Below are positions 1-5,810 of a DNA stretch of 6,722 bases, piece by piece. The stretch lies in NCBI GenBank assembly GCA_019242135.1, contig JAFAWC010000317.1:1-6722 (forward strand), written 5' to 3'. Numbering within the stretch: the stretch's first letter is position 1; each line of letters opens with the position of its first letter. A program made the position numbers and the translations under genes. The notes beneath the pieces are model-generated. The model searched no databases. It worked only from the letters and a program-made list of their open reading frames with translations, and was not told the origin of the DNA. The DNA comes from Mycobacteriaceae bacterium (lineage in GTDB: Bacteria; Actinomycetota; Actinomycetes; Mycobacteriales; Mycobacteriaceae).

Positions 1-649
1 CGACGATCGCGGTCTTGCCGACGCCGGGCTCGCCGATCAGCACGGGGTTGTTCTTGGTACGGCGGGACAGCACCTGCACCACACGCCGGATCTCGTTGTC
101 GCGGCCGATGACCGGGTCGAGCTTGCCGTCGCGGGCGCGCTCGGTGAGGTCGGTGGAGTACTTTTCCAGCGCCTGGTAGGTGCTCTCCGGGTCCGGGCTG
201 GTCACCCGCGCACTGCCGCGCACCTTGACGAACGCGTCGCGCAGCGCCTGCGGGGAGGCACCGTGGCCGGTCAGCATCTTCGCCACGTCACTGTCACCCG
301 TCGCGAGGCCCACCATCAGGTGCTCAGTGGAGACGTACTCGTCGTCCATCTCGGTGGCCAACTGCTGCGCGGCGCTGATTGCGGCCAGCGACTCGCGCGA
401 CAGCTGCGGCTGCGCGCTCGCACCGGTGGCGCTGGGCAGCTGGTCAAGCAGCCGTTGTGTCTCCGCACGAACGGTCGCCGGGTCCACGCCCACCGCCTCC
501 AGCAGCGGCGCGGCGATCCCGTCGTGCTGGGTCAGCAGCGCCATCAGCAAATGAGCGGGCCGGATCTCCGGGTTGCCCGCGGCGCTCGCGGCCTGCAGGG
601 CCGCCGTCAGGGCCGCTTGAGTCTTGGTGGTCGGGTTGAACGAGTCCAC
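1..649 (-). CDS. clpB: ClpB disaggregase chaperone, N-terminal part (cut by window edge)
   Basis: ClpB is a hexameric AAA+ ATPase that works with DnaK/DnaJ/GrpE in the cytosol to pull proteins out of aggregates after heat or oxidative stress. The first 216 residues are visible. The N-terminus (start, then [13 protein letters not shown]) is that of mycobacterial ClpB. Two Clp_N repeats follow: the first around residues 10-70, including [16 protein letters not shown], and the second around 85-145, including [20 protein letters not shown]. Next come a short linker and the start of NBD1 ([20 protein letters not shown]). Walker A, GEPGVGKT, is at residues 206-213, and the window ends three codons later. 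The start is GTG at 647-649, chosen because GGAGGT (653-658) lies 3 nt upstream and because it gives the family N-terminus. The frame is intact and no key residue is missing in the visible part. The gene reads away from the ABM gene, and the region between carries HspR- and SigH-like sites. Identification is very secure. Confidence 0.97.
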   Translation of the reverse strand, partial: MDSFNPTTKTQAALTAALQAASAAGNPEIRPAHLLMALLTQHDGIAAPLLEAVGVDPATVRAETQRLLDQLPSATGASAQPQLSRESLAAISAAQQLATEMDDEYVSTEHLMVGLATGDSDVAKMLTGHGASPQALRDAFVKVRGSARVTSPDPESTYQALEKYSTDLTERARDGKLDPVIGRDNEIRRVVQVLSRRTKNNPVLIGEPGVGKTAIV

Positions 650-666
650 GACACCTCCGTTCGTTC

Positions 667-686
667 AGAAAGGCCCAGAAAGGCCC
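667..686. repeat. Perfect 10-bp tandem duplication in the clpB leader
   Basis: AGAAAGGCCC occurs twice head to tail on the plus strand (GGGCCTTTCT twice on the clpB sense strand). It lies between the predicted clpB transcription start near 705 and the ribosome binding site at 653-658, so it would be in the 5' untranslated leader. It could be a slippage duplication or a binding or structural element. The repeat is read directly from the sequence; any function is unknown. Confidence 0.85.
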
Positions 687-711
687 CGGGAAAATGCTTG
701 TCGCCATGTCC

Positions 712-737
712 AACGTCGTCAAGGTTGAGTCTGTTCC
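712..737 (-). promoter_or_regulatory. Candidate SigH-type promoter for clpB
   Basis: On the minus strand, GGAACA (732-737) is followed by a 17-nt spacer and CGTT (GTT at 712-714). This matches the mycobacterial SigH pattern GGAAY(A), 16-18 nt, (C)GTT. clpB is a known member of the SigH heat/oxidative-stress regulon in M. tuberculosis. Transcription would start near 705, giving a leader of about 55 nt. The -35 hexamer falls inside the spacer of the HAIR-like inverted repeat, so a bound repressor would block it. The match was found by eye, so confidence is moderate. Confidence 0.55.
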
Positions 738-744
738 GCTCAAC
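724..744. promoter_or_regulatory. HAIR-like inverted repeat, probable HspR operator of clpB
   Basis: GTTGAGT, 7 nt, GCTCAAC. The actinobacterial HspR operator (HAIR) consensus is CTTGAGT-N7-ACTCAAG. The half-site TTGAG/CTCAA and the 9-nt distance between the half-sites are conserved; the outermost C/G pair is changed to G/C symmetrically on both sides. It sits 75-95 bp upstream of the clpB start and covers the candidate SigH -35. HspR, the DnaK-linked heat-shock repressor, is known to control clpB in mycobacteria. Confidence 0.68.
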
Positions 745-848
745 TCTAGCCGACTTTCCAGACCTCCCGCCCGCGACGCTGCAACAGCGACGCGACACGC
801 CGGCGAAGCATCGTCAGATTCCCATTCTTCGTCGCGCAGGCTTGGGGC

Positions 849-876
849 TTGTGGGCGTCGGTCAGGTGTCTAGAGT
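849..876 (+). promoter_or_regulatory. Weak candidate promoter for the ABM gene
   Basis: TTGTGG (849-854), a 16-nt spacer and TAGAGT (871-876) resemble a SigA promoter. The -10 fits the mycobacterial TAnnnT pattern; the -35 keeps only the TTG. Transcription would begin near 883, about 27 nt before the small frame at 910 and about 88 nt before the ABM start. The evidence is positional and by eye only. Confidence 0.28.
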
Positions 877-909
877 CAGGCCGCAGATCCGCACCGACTT
901 GGAGAACCG

Positions 910-963
910 ATGACCCACACCGTGACCGGCAGGACATGCGGCCAGCAGCGCGAAAGCCGATAA
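910..963 (+). CDS. Possible 17-codon leader peptide upstream of the ABM gene
   Basis: ATG at 910 opens a 17-codon frame, MTHTVTGRTCGQQRESR, ending at TAA (961-963), 7 nt before the ABM ATG at 971. It has a good Shine-Dalgarno sequence, GGAG at 901-904 with 5-nt spacing, whereas the ABM ATG has no recognisable one. This arrangement suggests ribosomes may load at 910 and reach the ABM start by translational coupling. The peptide contains one cysteine and resembles no family I know. The frame differs from that of the ABM gene (offset by one), so it is not a simple N-terminal extension unless a frameshift is involved. It may equally be a chance frame. Confidence 0.35.
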   Translation: MTHTVTGRTCGQQRESR

Positions 964-970
964 CCCGACC

Positions 971-1936
971 ATGGACACCGACAACGCCGCGACGGTCGTC
1001 ATCGGCCTCAAGGTTCGGCAAGGTGTTGAGAAAGACTTCCTCCGATGGCAAAACGACCTGAACAACATCGCCTCACGATATCCGGGGTTCATCGGCGCTG
1101 AGATCACCGCACCGACTGCGGTGCAGCCGGATTGGGTCGTCGTCTACCGGTTCGATTCGCTCGCCAACCTCGGGGCGTGGATCAACAGCGCGGCTCGCCA
1201 GGACCGGCTCGCCACCGGCGAACAGTACTTCGACGGGCCGGCCACCCAGCAGGTCCTCGGTGGTGTGGCCAAACCGGTCGATCAGCTGGTGACCGTTGTC
1301 GTGACCCACCGCGTGGATCCCGAACACGTCGAGGAGTTTCTGGCCTGGCAGGATCGACTTCAACTGGCGGAGAGCAGATTCGAAGGCTACCGGGGAAGTG
1401 AGCTCTTTCGCCCGATCGAAGGCATGCAGGACAGCTGGACCGCGATGTACCGCTACAACACCGCCGCAGACCTCGACAGCTGGCTGACCTCGCGCGAACG
1501 CAAGCAGCTGCTCAAGGAGGGCAAGCAGTTTCGTGACTTCGATTTGCGCACGGTCGACAGCTCGTTCGGCAGCTGGTTCGCCTTCGACGACGACGGCGCC
1601 GAAACGAAACCGCCGTCGGATCTCAAGACGTCGATCGCGGTGTGGGTGGGCCTGTACCCCACCGTCGTTCTGCTGACGCTGGCGCAGTTCCCGCTGAGAT
1701 TGCCGCTGTGGCTGGGCATGCTGGTGGGAAACCTGTTGTCGAGCATGGTCATGACGTTTTTGACCATGCCCTACTACGTCAACCCGCTGCTGAAGAACTG
1801 GCTGCAGCTGCCGGCCGGCGCGCGCCCCACGCGGGCGAATCTGCGCGGCATTGCGATCATCGTTGCCCTCATGGTGTGCTGGGCCGTCTTCTTCTGGTTG
1901 CTGACCACCCGGATCTGGTCGCCGACACGGTCCTAG
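971..1936 (+). CDS. Tandem ABM-domain membrane protein (COG3224-like)
   Basis: The protein has 321 residues. Residues 8-90 and 108-190 are two copies of the antibiotic-biosynthesis-monooxygenase (dimeric alpha/beta barrel) fold. Corresponding segments are FLRWQNDL/FLAWQDRL, SRYPGF/SRFEGY, VVVYRFDSLANLGAWINS/TAMYRYNTAADLDSWLTS and GEQYFDG/GKQFRDF. The second copy plus the tail (GSWFAF, PPSDLKTSIAVWVGLYP, then hydrophobic helices) follows the layout of COG3224 ABM proteins, which usually have one ABM domain and a helical membrane tail. Three likely membrane helices lie around 221-243, 246-267 and 292-313, so the ABM domains sit on one face of the membrane. Known ABM-fold proteins include quinol oxygenases and haem oxygenases, but many have no known reaction; the substrate here is unknown. 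ATG 971 is used because a stop lies in frame at 923-925 and no better start follows it. Its own Shine-Dalgarno sequence is poor. The stop overlaps that of the convergent oxidase gene. Confidence 0.9.
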   Translation: MDTDNAATVVIGLKVRQGVEKDFLRWQNDLNNIASRYPGFIGAEITAPTAVQPDWVVVYRFDSLANLGAWINSAARQDRLATGEQYFDGPATQQVLGGVAKPVDQLVTVVVTHRVDPEHVEEFLAWQDRLQLAESRFEGYRGSELFRPIEGMQDSWTAMYRYNTAADLDSWLTSRERKQLLKEGKQFRDFDLRTVDSSFGSWFAFDDDGAETKPPSDLKTSIAVWVGLYPTVVLLTLAQFPLRLPLWLGMLVGNLLSSMVMTFLTMPYYVNPLLKNWLQLPAGARPTRANLRGIAIIVALMVCWAVFFWLLTTRIWSPTRS

Positions 1937-4900
1937 CGTCCCCCCAGAGGCGCCACCGGCGGGCTGCCGGGCAACGGCGGCAGCGTCGCCACCAGGTTCG
2001 GCGCCACGGTCCTGGCCGTGGGATCCGCCCGGCCCAACGTGTACTTGCGGACCTCCGCGCCGGCGGGCCCGCTTCCGCTGACGATCAAGTCGGCTCCGGT
2101 CGTCGTGCTGGTGTCGGCGACACGGACACCGGTGCCCGCGGGCACGCCGGAAAACGGTGCGAAGGACGCGATCTGGTTGAACTCGAGGGAACCCATCTCG
2201 TGGTTGGGATCGTGTAGGTACATCGCGGGTTGACCGTCCAGGCGCGACCCCGTCGACCACACCCGCACCGTGCCGTCGCCGCCGAGCTGTCCGGTGACGA
2301 TGCTCTGCGCGCCGCCTTCGGCGCCGGCCACCCACCCGGCCGTCAGGGAGACCCCGCCGGTGTATGACGGATCGAACGCCATGAAATCCGCCGTCGTCGC
2401 GGGGTCGGTGATCGGCGAATCCTTGGCGCCCTTAGCCTTCGCCCGTTCGGTGGGTGTGTAAAGATCCCAGCGGAACGCCTTGACCCGGGCCGGTTCACCC
2501 GGCCCGGGCGCGGTCACGATGCTGGGGCGCCCCGACATCGCGTCCACCAGACCGGTCGCCAGCGTGACTCCCGACCGGGACCCCGGGTAGGGCGCAAACG
2601 TGGAAAACACGTCCGGGGCCGAACCGGGATTGCCGGGCAGATGTGACGAAAACACCTTGACCTGTGAGTCGGCGCCGGGCCCGGCGCCGACAATGATGTT
2701 GTCGGCCAGCCCATTCCCGTCGATGTCGGCGCCGGCGACGCTGACGCCGCCACGGAAATCGGTGGTGAACGGCGAGAAGCGCGCGATCTCGTTGCTGAAC
2801 GGGCCCAGCCCGCCCTCCGCGCCGCTGTAGACCACCACCTGCGGCGGCACACCGGGCCCGGTGCCGACGATGAGGTCGAGGATCCCGTCGCCGTTCACGT
2901 CGGCCATCGCGACCGACGGGGTGCCCTCGGAGGCGGGGAACGGAACCACCGCCGCAATCACCTTGTCGCCGTTGCCGTCGTGGACCTCGACCGTCGCCGG
3001 CGTACCGTGGGACCCGGGCACGACCACCGCGTAACTGGACACCTGCGGGATCACGTTGATCAGTGCCATCATTCCGTTGTCTTCATGGTTGAGTCGATGA
3101 CAGTGCATGACGAAAGTGCCGTTGTATTCGGCGAACTGGGTCCGGATCTTCACCGTGGACGGTGTGATCGGGTTTTCGTTGGCGTCGGTGACCGGCGCCG
3201 GTACGTTGACAGTGTCCTGGCCCCACGGCTGCACCCCCGTCGTGGTGCCGGCCACGGGATCCACGACCTCGGTCACCTGGAAGTTGTTGACGTGCACATG
3301 AAATGGGTGTCCGTCGTTATTGAAGTTGGTGAACTTCCACTCTTCGACGGAGTCCAGGCGAGGTTGAATCAGCGGGATGTTCGGGAAGGTGTTGTCGTCG
3401 ATCTCGTAGGTGAACGCCTTGGGGTCGCCCTTGCTCGCTTTTTCGTTGTCGAAGCCGCCGGTGAGCTTGAGGTCCCGGGTCATGTCGGGCGTCATCACCG
3501 ACGTGTCGACAAACGACGTGTAGGTGTCGAGGTCTTGCCCGACGTTGAAGGCCGTCGTCTGGCCGTCGCCGGCGTCGGGCGTGACGTGAAGCATCGTCTG
3601 GGTCGGGAAAATGAAGAACCCGTCGGCGTAGCTGATGAAAGCGGGGTCGACGCTCACCGTTCCCAGCACCGCGGGCGAGTTCTTGCTGCCGTTGTTGGTG
3701 TAGAGGATGCCGGGATCGGTGACCGGCTTGGCGCCGGCCTGCGGCGGCATCTCCAAGACGAGGTCACCGGTCTTGGGCATCGTCACGGCGATGGCATAGC
3801 GTGCGCCCGTCGGAATGACCAGCCGCGTGCCGTCACCGTCGACCGGGCGTTGCACCTGGGTGTAGGGCACACCGTCTTGCCCGACGATCGACAGTTGCGG
3901 GTGCTTGCCCGTGGCGGTCTCGGTCAATTGCACCGGAATATAGGCGAAGTCGGTCATATTGGCCAGCACCCAGATCTCGGTTTGACCGGGCTTGACCTTC
4001 AGCTGCGGCTGGAACTGCCCGTTGACGGTGAATTGCACATCACGCTGGTTCTCCGGCAGCTTCGGGTCGGCCGGAACCGTGACCGAATCACTGGTGAAGC
4101 TCTGCAGATTCGTGGGGATGAATTCGTTCTGGCCCCGATGGTTGGCCGGTGACAGCGGGCCGCTAGACCAGTTGGTGACGAACTGCGCACCCTTGCTGAT
4201 GTCGGACATGTTTACCGGGGCCAGGCTCGGCCGGTAGGTGCCGTCGGCAAGCTGGGTCCCCTCCGGCGGTTTGAGCGTGCTGACAAACTGCGGCCACGTC
4301 GGATTGTTCAACTGGTGCCCGTTGCCCTTGCGGTCGAGCACGAAGTTGTACTGCAGCGCCATGTCGCGTACCGGGATATTGTTCGTGGTGACTACCGGCA
4401 GGTTGCCGTCGGGCCGACCGACCTCCAACATCCCCGCGAGTCCGAAGTAGGTCTGCTGCGCGGTCAGCGTGTGGCGGTGTCCGTGGTACCAGTACATGCC
4501 ACTGGGCATGTCCTTGGGGATCGCGTAGTCGTAGGTGTTGCCCATCCCGGCGGGAATGGACAGCAAAACGTTGTCTTGGTTGCCGCTGGGGCTCACGTGC
4601 ACGCCGTGGATATGCAGGTTCAGCGGCGCCGAATCCAGCGGCGACGGGTAGAGCGGCACCTCACCGCCGGCCGGGGTCCAGGCCGGGTTGTAGAAGTCCT
4701 GAATGGTCAGACCCTGCAAATCATTGTCGAAGTGAACGATCAGGCGCTCGCCGGGATTGACCCGTAGCGTCGGCGCCGGGTAGTTGTTGTCCCCGCTCGT
4801 CGAACCGTCCGAACTGGTGCCCTTGATGAGCTGATAGCTGAACACCAGAAAGTTGCTCACCGGCTGCGACACGGTGTCGAGGTTCACCGTGCCCTGGTGC

Positions 4901-5109
4901 GCCGAAAGCCGAACCTCCAGGACGCCATCCTGGCTGGACAGTTTGACCGGCTCCCGGTAAGGGACGGGGTGGCCGTTGGGTCCGGCGTTGCCGCCCGGCG
5001 CGGGCACCACAGGTTTCTGCTCGTGATGCGACGAACACGACACGGCCATCATCGTCAACGACGCGGTCAGCAGCAGCGCGATGACGCGTGTCGTTCGTTT
5101 AACCCGCAC
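1933..5109 (-). CDS. Lipoprotein multicopper oxidase fused to FG-GAP-like repeats
   Basis: Multicopper oxidases oxidise metals (Cu(I), Fe(II), Mn(II)) or phenolic substrates and reduce O2 to water. Numbered from GTG 5109 (1058 residues), the N-terminus is a lipoprotein signal: RVKRTTR, a hydrophobic core, then AVSC with Cys25 as the lipidated residue. Cupredoxin domains span about 48-690. All four copper motifs are intact: HIHG (166-169), WYHGH (207-211), HPFHVH (601-606) and HCH-RLN-HEDNGM (669-680), giving the Cys670 type 1 ligand, His675 and axial Met680. Residues about 694-1058 are FG-GAP-like repeats, with calcium-loop motifs DVNGDGILD (737-745) and DIDGNGLAD (795-803). Typical bacterial oxidases of this type are about 450-650 residues, including M. 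tuberculosis MmcO. GTG 5109 is preferred because GAGGA (5114-5118) precedes it and the signal peptide becomes normal; TTG 5128-5130 is an alternative adding 7 residues. The NTF2-like gene lies 131 bp upstream on the same strand. Substrate unknown. Confidence 0.93.
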   Translation of the reverse strand: MRVKRTTRVIALLLTASLTMMAVSCSSHHEQKPVVPAPGGNAGPNGHPVPYREPVKLSSQDGVLEVRLSAHQGTVNLDTVSQPVSNFLVFSYQLIKGTSSDGSTSGDNNYPAPTLRVNPGERLIVHFDNDLQGLTIQDFYNPAWTPAGGEVPLYPSPLDSAPLNLHIHGVHVSPSGNQDNVLLSIPAGMGNTYDYAIPKDMPSGMYWYHGHRHTLTAQQTYFGLAGMLEVGRPDGNLPVVTTNNIPVRDMALQYNFVLDRKGNGHQLNNPTWPQFVSTLKPPEGTQLADGTYRPSLAPVNMSDISKGAQFVTNWSSGPLSPANHRGQNEFIPTNLQSFTSDSVTVPADPKLPENQRDVQFTVNGQFQPQLKVKPGQTEIWVLANMTDFAYIPVQLTETATGKHPQLSIVGQDGVPYTQVQRPVDGDGTRLVIPTGARYAIAVTMPKTGDLVLEMPPQAGAKPVTDPGILYTNNGSKNSPAVLGTVSVDPAFISYADGFFIFPTQTMLHVTPDAGDGQTTAFNVGQDLDTYTSFVDTSVMTPDMTRDLKLTGGFDNEKASKGDPKAFTYEIDDNTFPNIPLIQPRLDSVEEWKFTNFNNDGHPFHVHVNNFQVTEVVDPVAGTTTGVQPWGQDTVNVPAPVTDANENPITPSTVKIRTQFAEYNGTFVMHCHRLNHEDNGMMALINVIPQVSSYAVVVPGSHGTPATVEVHDGNGDKVIAAVVPFPASEGTPSVAMADVNGDGILDLIVGTGPGVPPQVVVYSGAEGGLGPFSNEIARFSPFTTDFRGGVSVAGADIDGNGLADNIIVGAGPGADSQVKVFSSHLPGNPGSAPDVFSTFAPYPGSRSGVTLATGLVDAMSGRPSIVTAPGPGEPARVKAFRWDLYTPTERAKAKGAKDSPITDPATTADFMAFDPSYTGGVSLTAGWVAGAEGGAQSIVTGQLGGDGTVRVWSTGSRLDGQPAMYLHDPNHEMGSLEFNQIASFAPFSGVPAGTGVRVADTSTTTGADLIVSGSGPAGAEVRKYTLGRADPTARTVAPNLVATLPPLPGSPPVAPLGGR
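1936..3030 (-). other. FG-GAP/VCBS-like repeat region of the multicopper oxidase
   Basis: This stretch encodes the last ~365 residues of the oxidase lipoprotein. A unit of about 55-75 residues recurs: [IV]V-G-x-GPG, then xVxVxS, then FxPF, then GGVSVA-xDxDGxGxxD. The GPG-type turn appears as VGTGPG, VGAGPG, VTAPGPG, VTGQLGG and VSGSGPAG. The strand after it appears as QVVVYSG, QVKVFSS, RVKAFRW, TVRVWST and EVRKYTL. The FxPF-type segment appears as VPFP, FSPF, FAPY, FMAFDP, FAPF and LPPLPG. This gives about five full units plus partial ends, consistent with a beta-propeller. The calcium loop is intact only in the first two units; later ones are degenerate (LVDAMSGRPS, WVAGAEGGAQS, VADTSTTTGAD). 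FG-GAP propellers commonly bind partners or carbohydrate outside the cell; the role here is unknown. Confidence 0.8.
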
Positions 5110-5148
5110 GGCTTCCTCGTTTTCGCTCAACGGCCACCGACGCGCTGG

Positions 5149-5154
5149 ACATTA
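5149..5154 (-). promoter_or_regulatory. Possible -10 element before the multicopper oxidase gene
   Basis: TAATGT on the minus strand fits the mycobacterial TAnnnT -10 pattern. Transcription would begin near 5142, about 33 nt before GTG 5109. I see no good -35 at 16-18 nt. Readthrough from the upstream NTF2-like gene is the alternative source of transcript. Confidence 0.2.
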
Positions 5155-5240
5155 CCGGCTCGGCCACGGCCGCACCGCGACATTGACATAGGCGACTTCG
5201 GCATGACCGACCGACGAAACCGTCAGCCTCGCGCAGGGTT

Positions 5241-5714
5241 TCACATCGCCGTTTCCTGCGCGGACAACGCCGTCCACGTTCCGTCCTTGATGAGGAAGAC
5301 GTCTGTGAACCGCTCGCGGGCCAGCACCGTCCCGGCCTGGGTGAGGGTGTTCACCCCGTGCACCACCGCGGTGGGGCCGGCGATGTCGACGATCTGGTCC
5401 GCCGGGTTCATGACGAACGGCTGCGCAACGACCCCGTCGAGCTCCTGCGCACGATCGAAGAGCGCGCCGTGGCTATCAATGTGCTTGAAATTCGCTCCCA
5501 GGATCGAGTCGATCGTGCTGCGATCACCGGCCGTGATCGCCGTCAGCCAGCGCCCCTCCTGGGCCAGGACGTCGGCGCATGTTCCGGTGTCAGTCGCCAA
5601 CGGCGCAGCACTCCATGCGTTCACGCATGTATCGGCGTGGGCTGGCGCGAAGGATCCGACGGTCCCCAGGGCGGCCAGAGAAGCGGTGACGGCGAGGATC
5701 GCGAGAAGACGCAT
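5241..5714 (-). CDS. Exported NTF2-like (DUF4440/SnoaL-fold) protein
   Basis: The protein has 157 residues. The N-terminus is a Sec signal peptide: MR, a hydrophobic core (LLAILAVTASLAALGTVG), then SFAPAHA with predicted cleavage after Ala27 before DTC. The mature ~130 residues look like a DUF4440/NTF2-like alpha+beta cone: a first helix (AQEGRWLTAITAGDRSTIDSIL), then FKHIDSHGALFDRAQELDGV, and a final pair of strands (ERFTDVFLIKDGTWTALSAQET). Two cysteines, Cys30 and Cys46, at the start of the mature protein could form a disulfide. The fold serves both small enzymes and non-catalytic binding proteins; no catalytic residues can be assigned. ATG 5714 is used because it gives a clean signal peptide; AGGGA just upstream is a close, weak Shine-Dalgarno sequence. 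It is upstream of and codirectional with the multicopper oxidase gene, and both products would be outside the membrane, so they may be functionally linked (inference). Confidence 0.85.
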   Translation of the reverse strand: MRLLAILAVTASLAALGTVGSFAPAHADTCVNAWSAAPLATDTGTCADVLAQEGRWLTAITAGDRSTIDSILGANFKHIDSHGALFDRAQELDGVVAQPFVMNPADQIVDIAGPTAVVHGVNTLTQAGTVLARERFTDVFLIKDGTWTALSAQETAM

Positions 5715-5810
5715 GGTCCCTGTCTACCCGCGGCGGTGAACTGGGCGAGCCAACACGCCGGTGTGACCGTCGGCAGTTTCCGAGTCGCGGTCGAGCATCG
5801 CGGTGCCAAG

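Larger units (their letters stand above)
650..909. other. Divergent intergenic control region between clpB and the ABM gene
   Basis: No protein-coding gene is supported here; the open frames are short and resemble no family I know. Positions 650-745 hold the clpB leader, promoter and operator. Between about 745 and 848 I see only GC-rich sequence with no clear motif. The right part, 849-909, carries a weak promoter candidate and leader for the ABM gene. Confidence 0.7.

Noticed and set aside
795..823. A second SigH/SigE-like promoter on the minus strand (GGGAAT at 818-823)
   Set aside because: At the right distance the sequence reads CGTG instead of CGTT, and it is far from the clpB start.
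971..1580. Haem-degrading MhuD-type function for the ABM domains
   Set aside because: The Trp is present in both copies, but the Asn and His that MhuD uses for haem are not found at the aligned positions.
1073..2335. A 420-codon open frame on the minus strand spanning the ABM gene and the oxidase 3' end
   Set aside because: It crosses two well-supported genes in a different frame, is full of Arg/Gly/Ala typical of GC-rich shadow frames, and has no recognisable domain.
2980..4152. A 390-codon open frame on the plus strand antisense to the oxidase gene
   Set aside because: The opposite strand encodes copper motifs and cupredoxin domains; this frame is rich in Arg, Val, Gly and His with no family resemblance, a codon-bias shadow.
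5358..5810. N-terminal extension of the GAP-family frame
   Set aside because: It runs antisense to the NTF2-like gene, which has a clean signal peptide and fold; ATG 5811 gives the expected family N-terminus.
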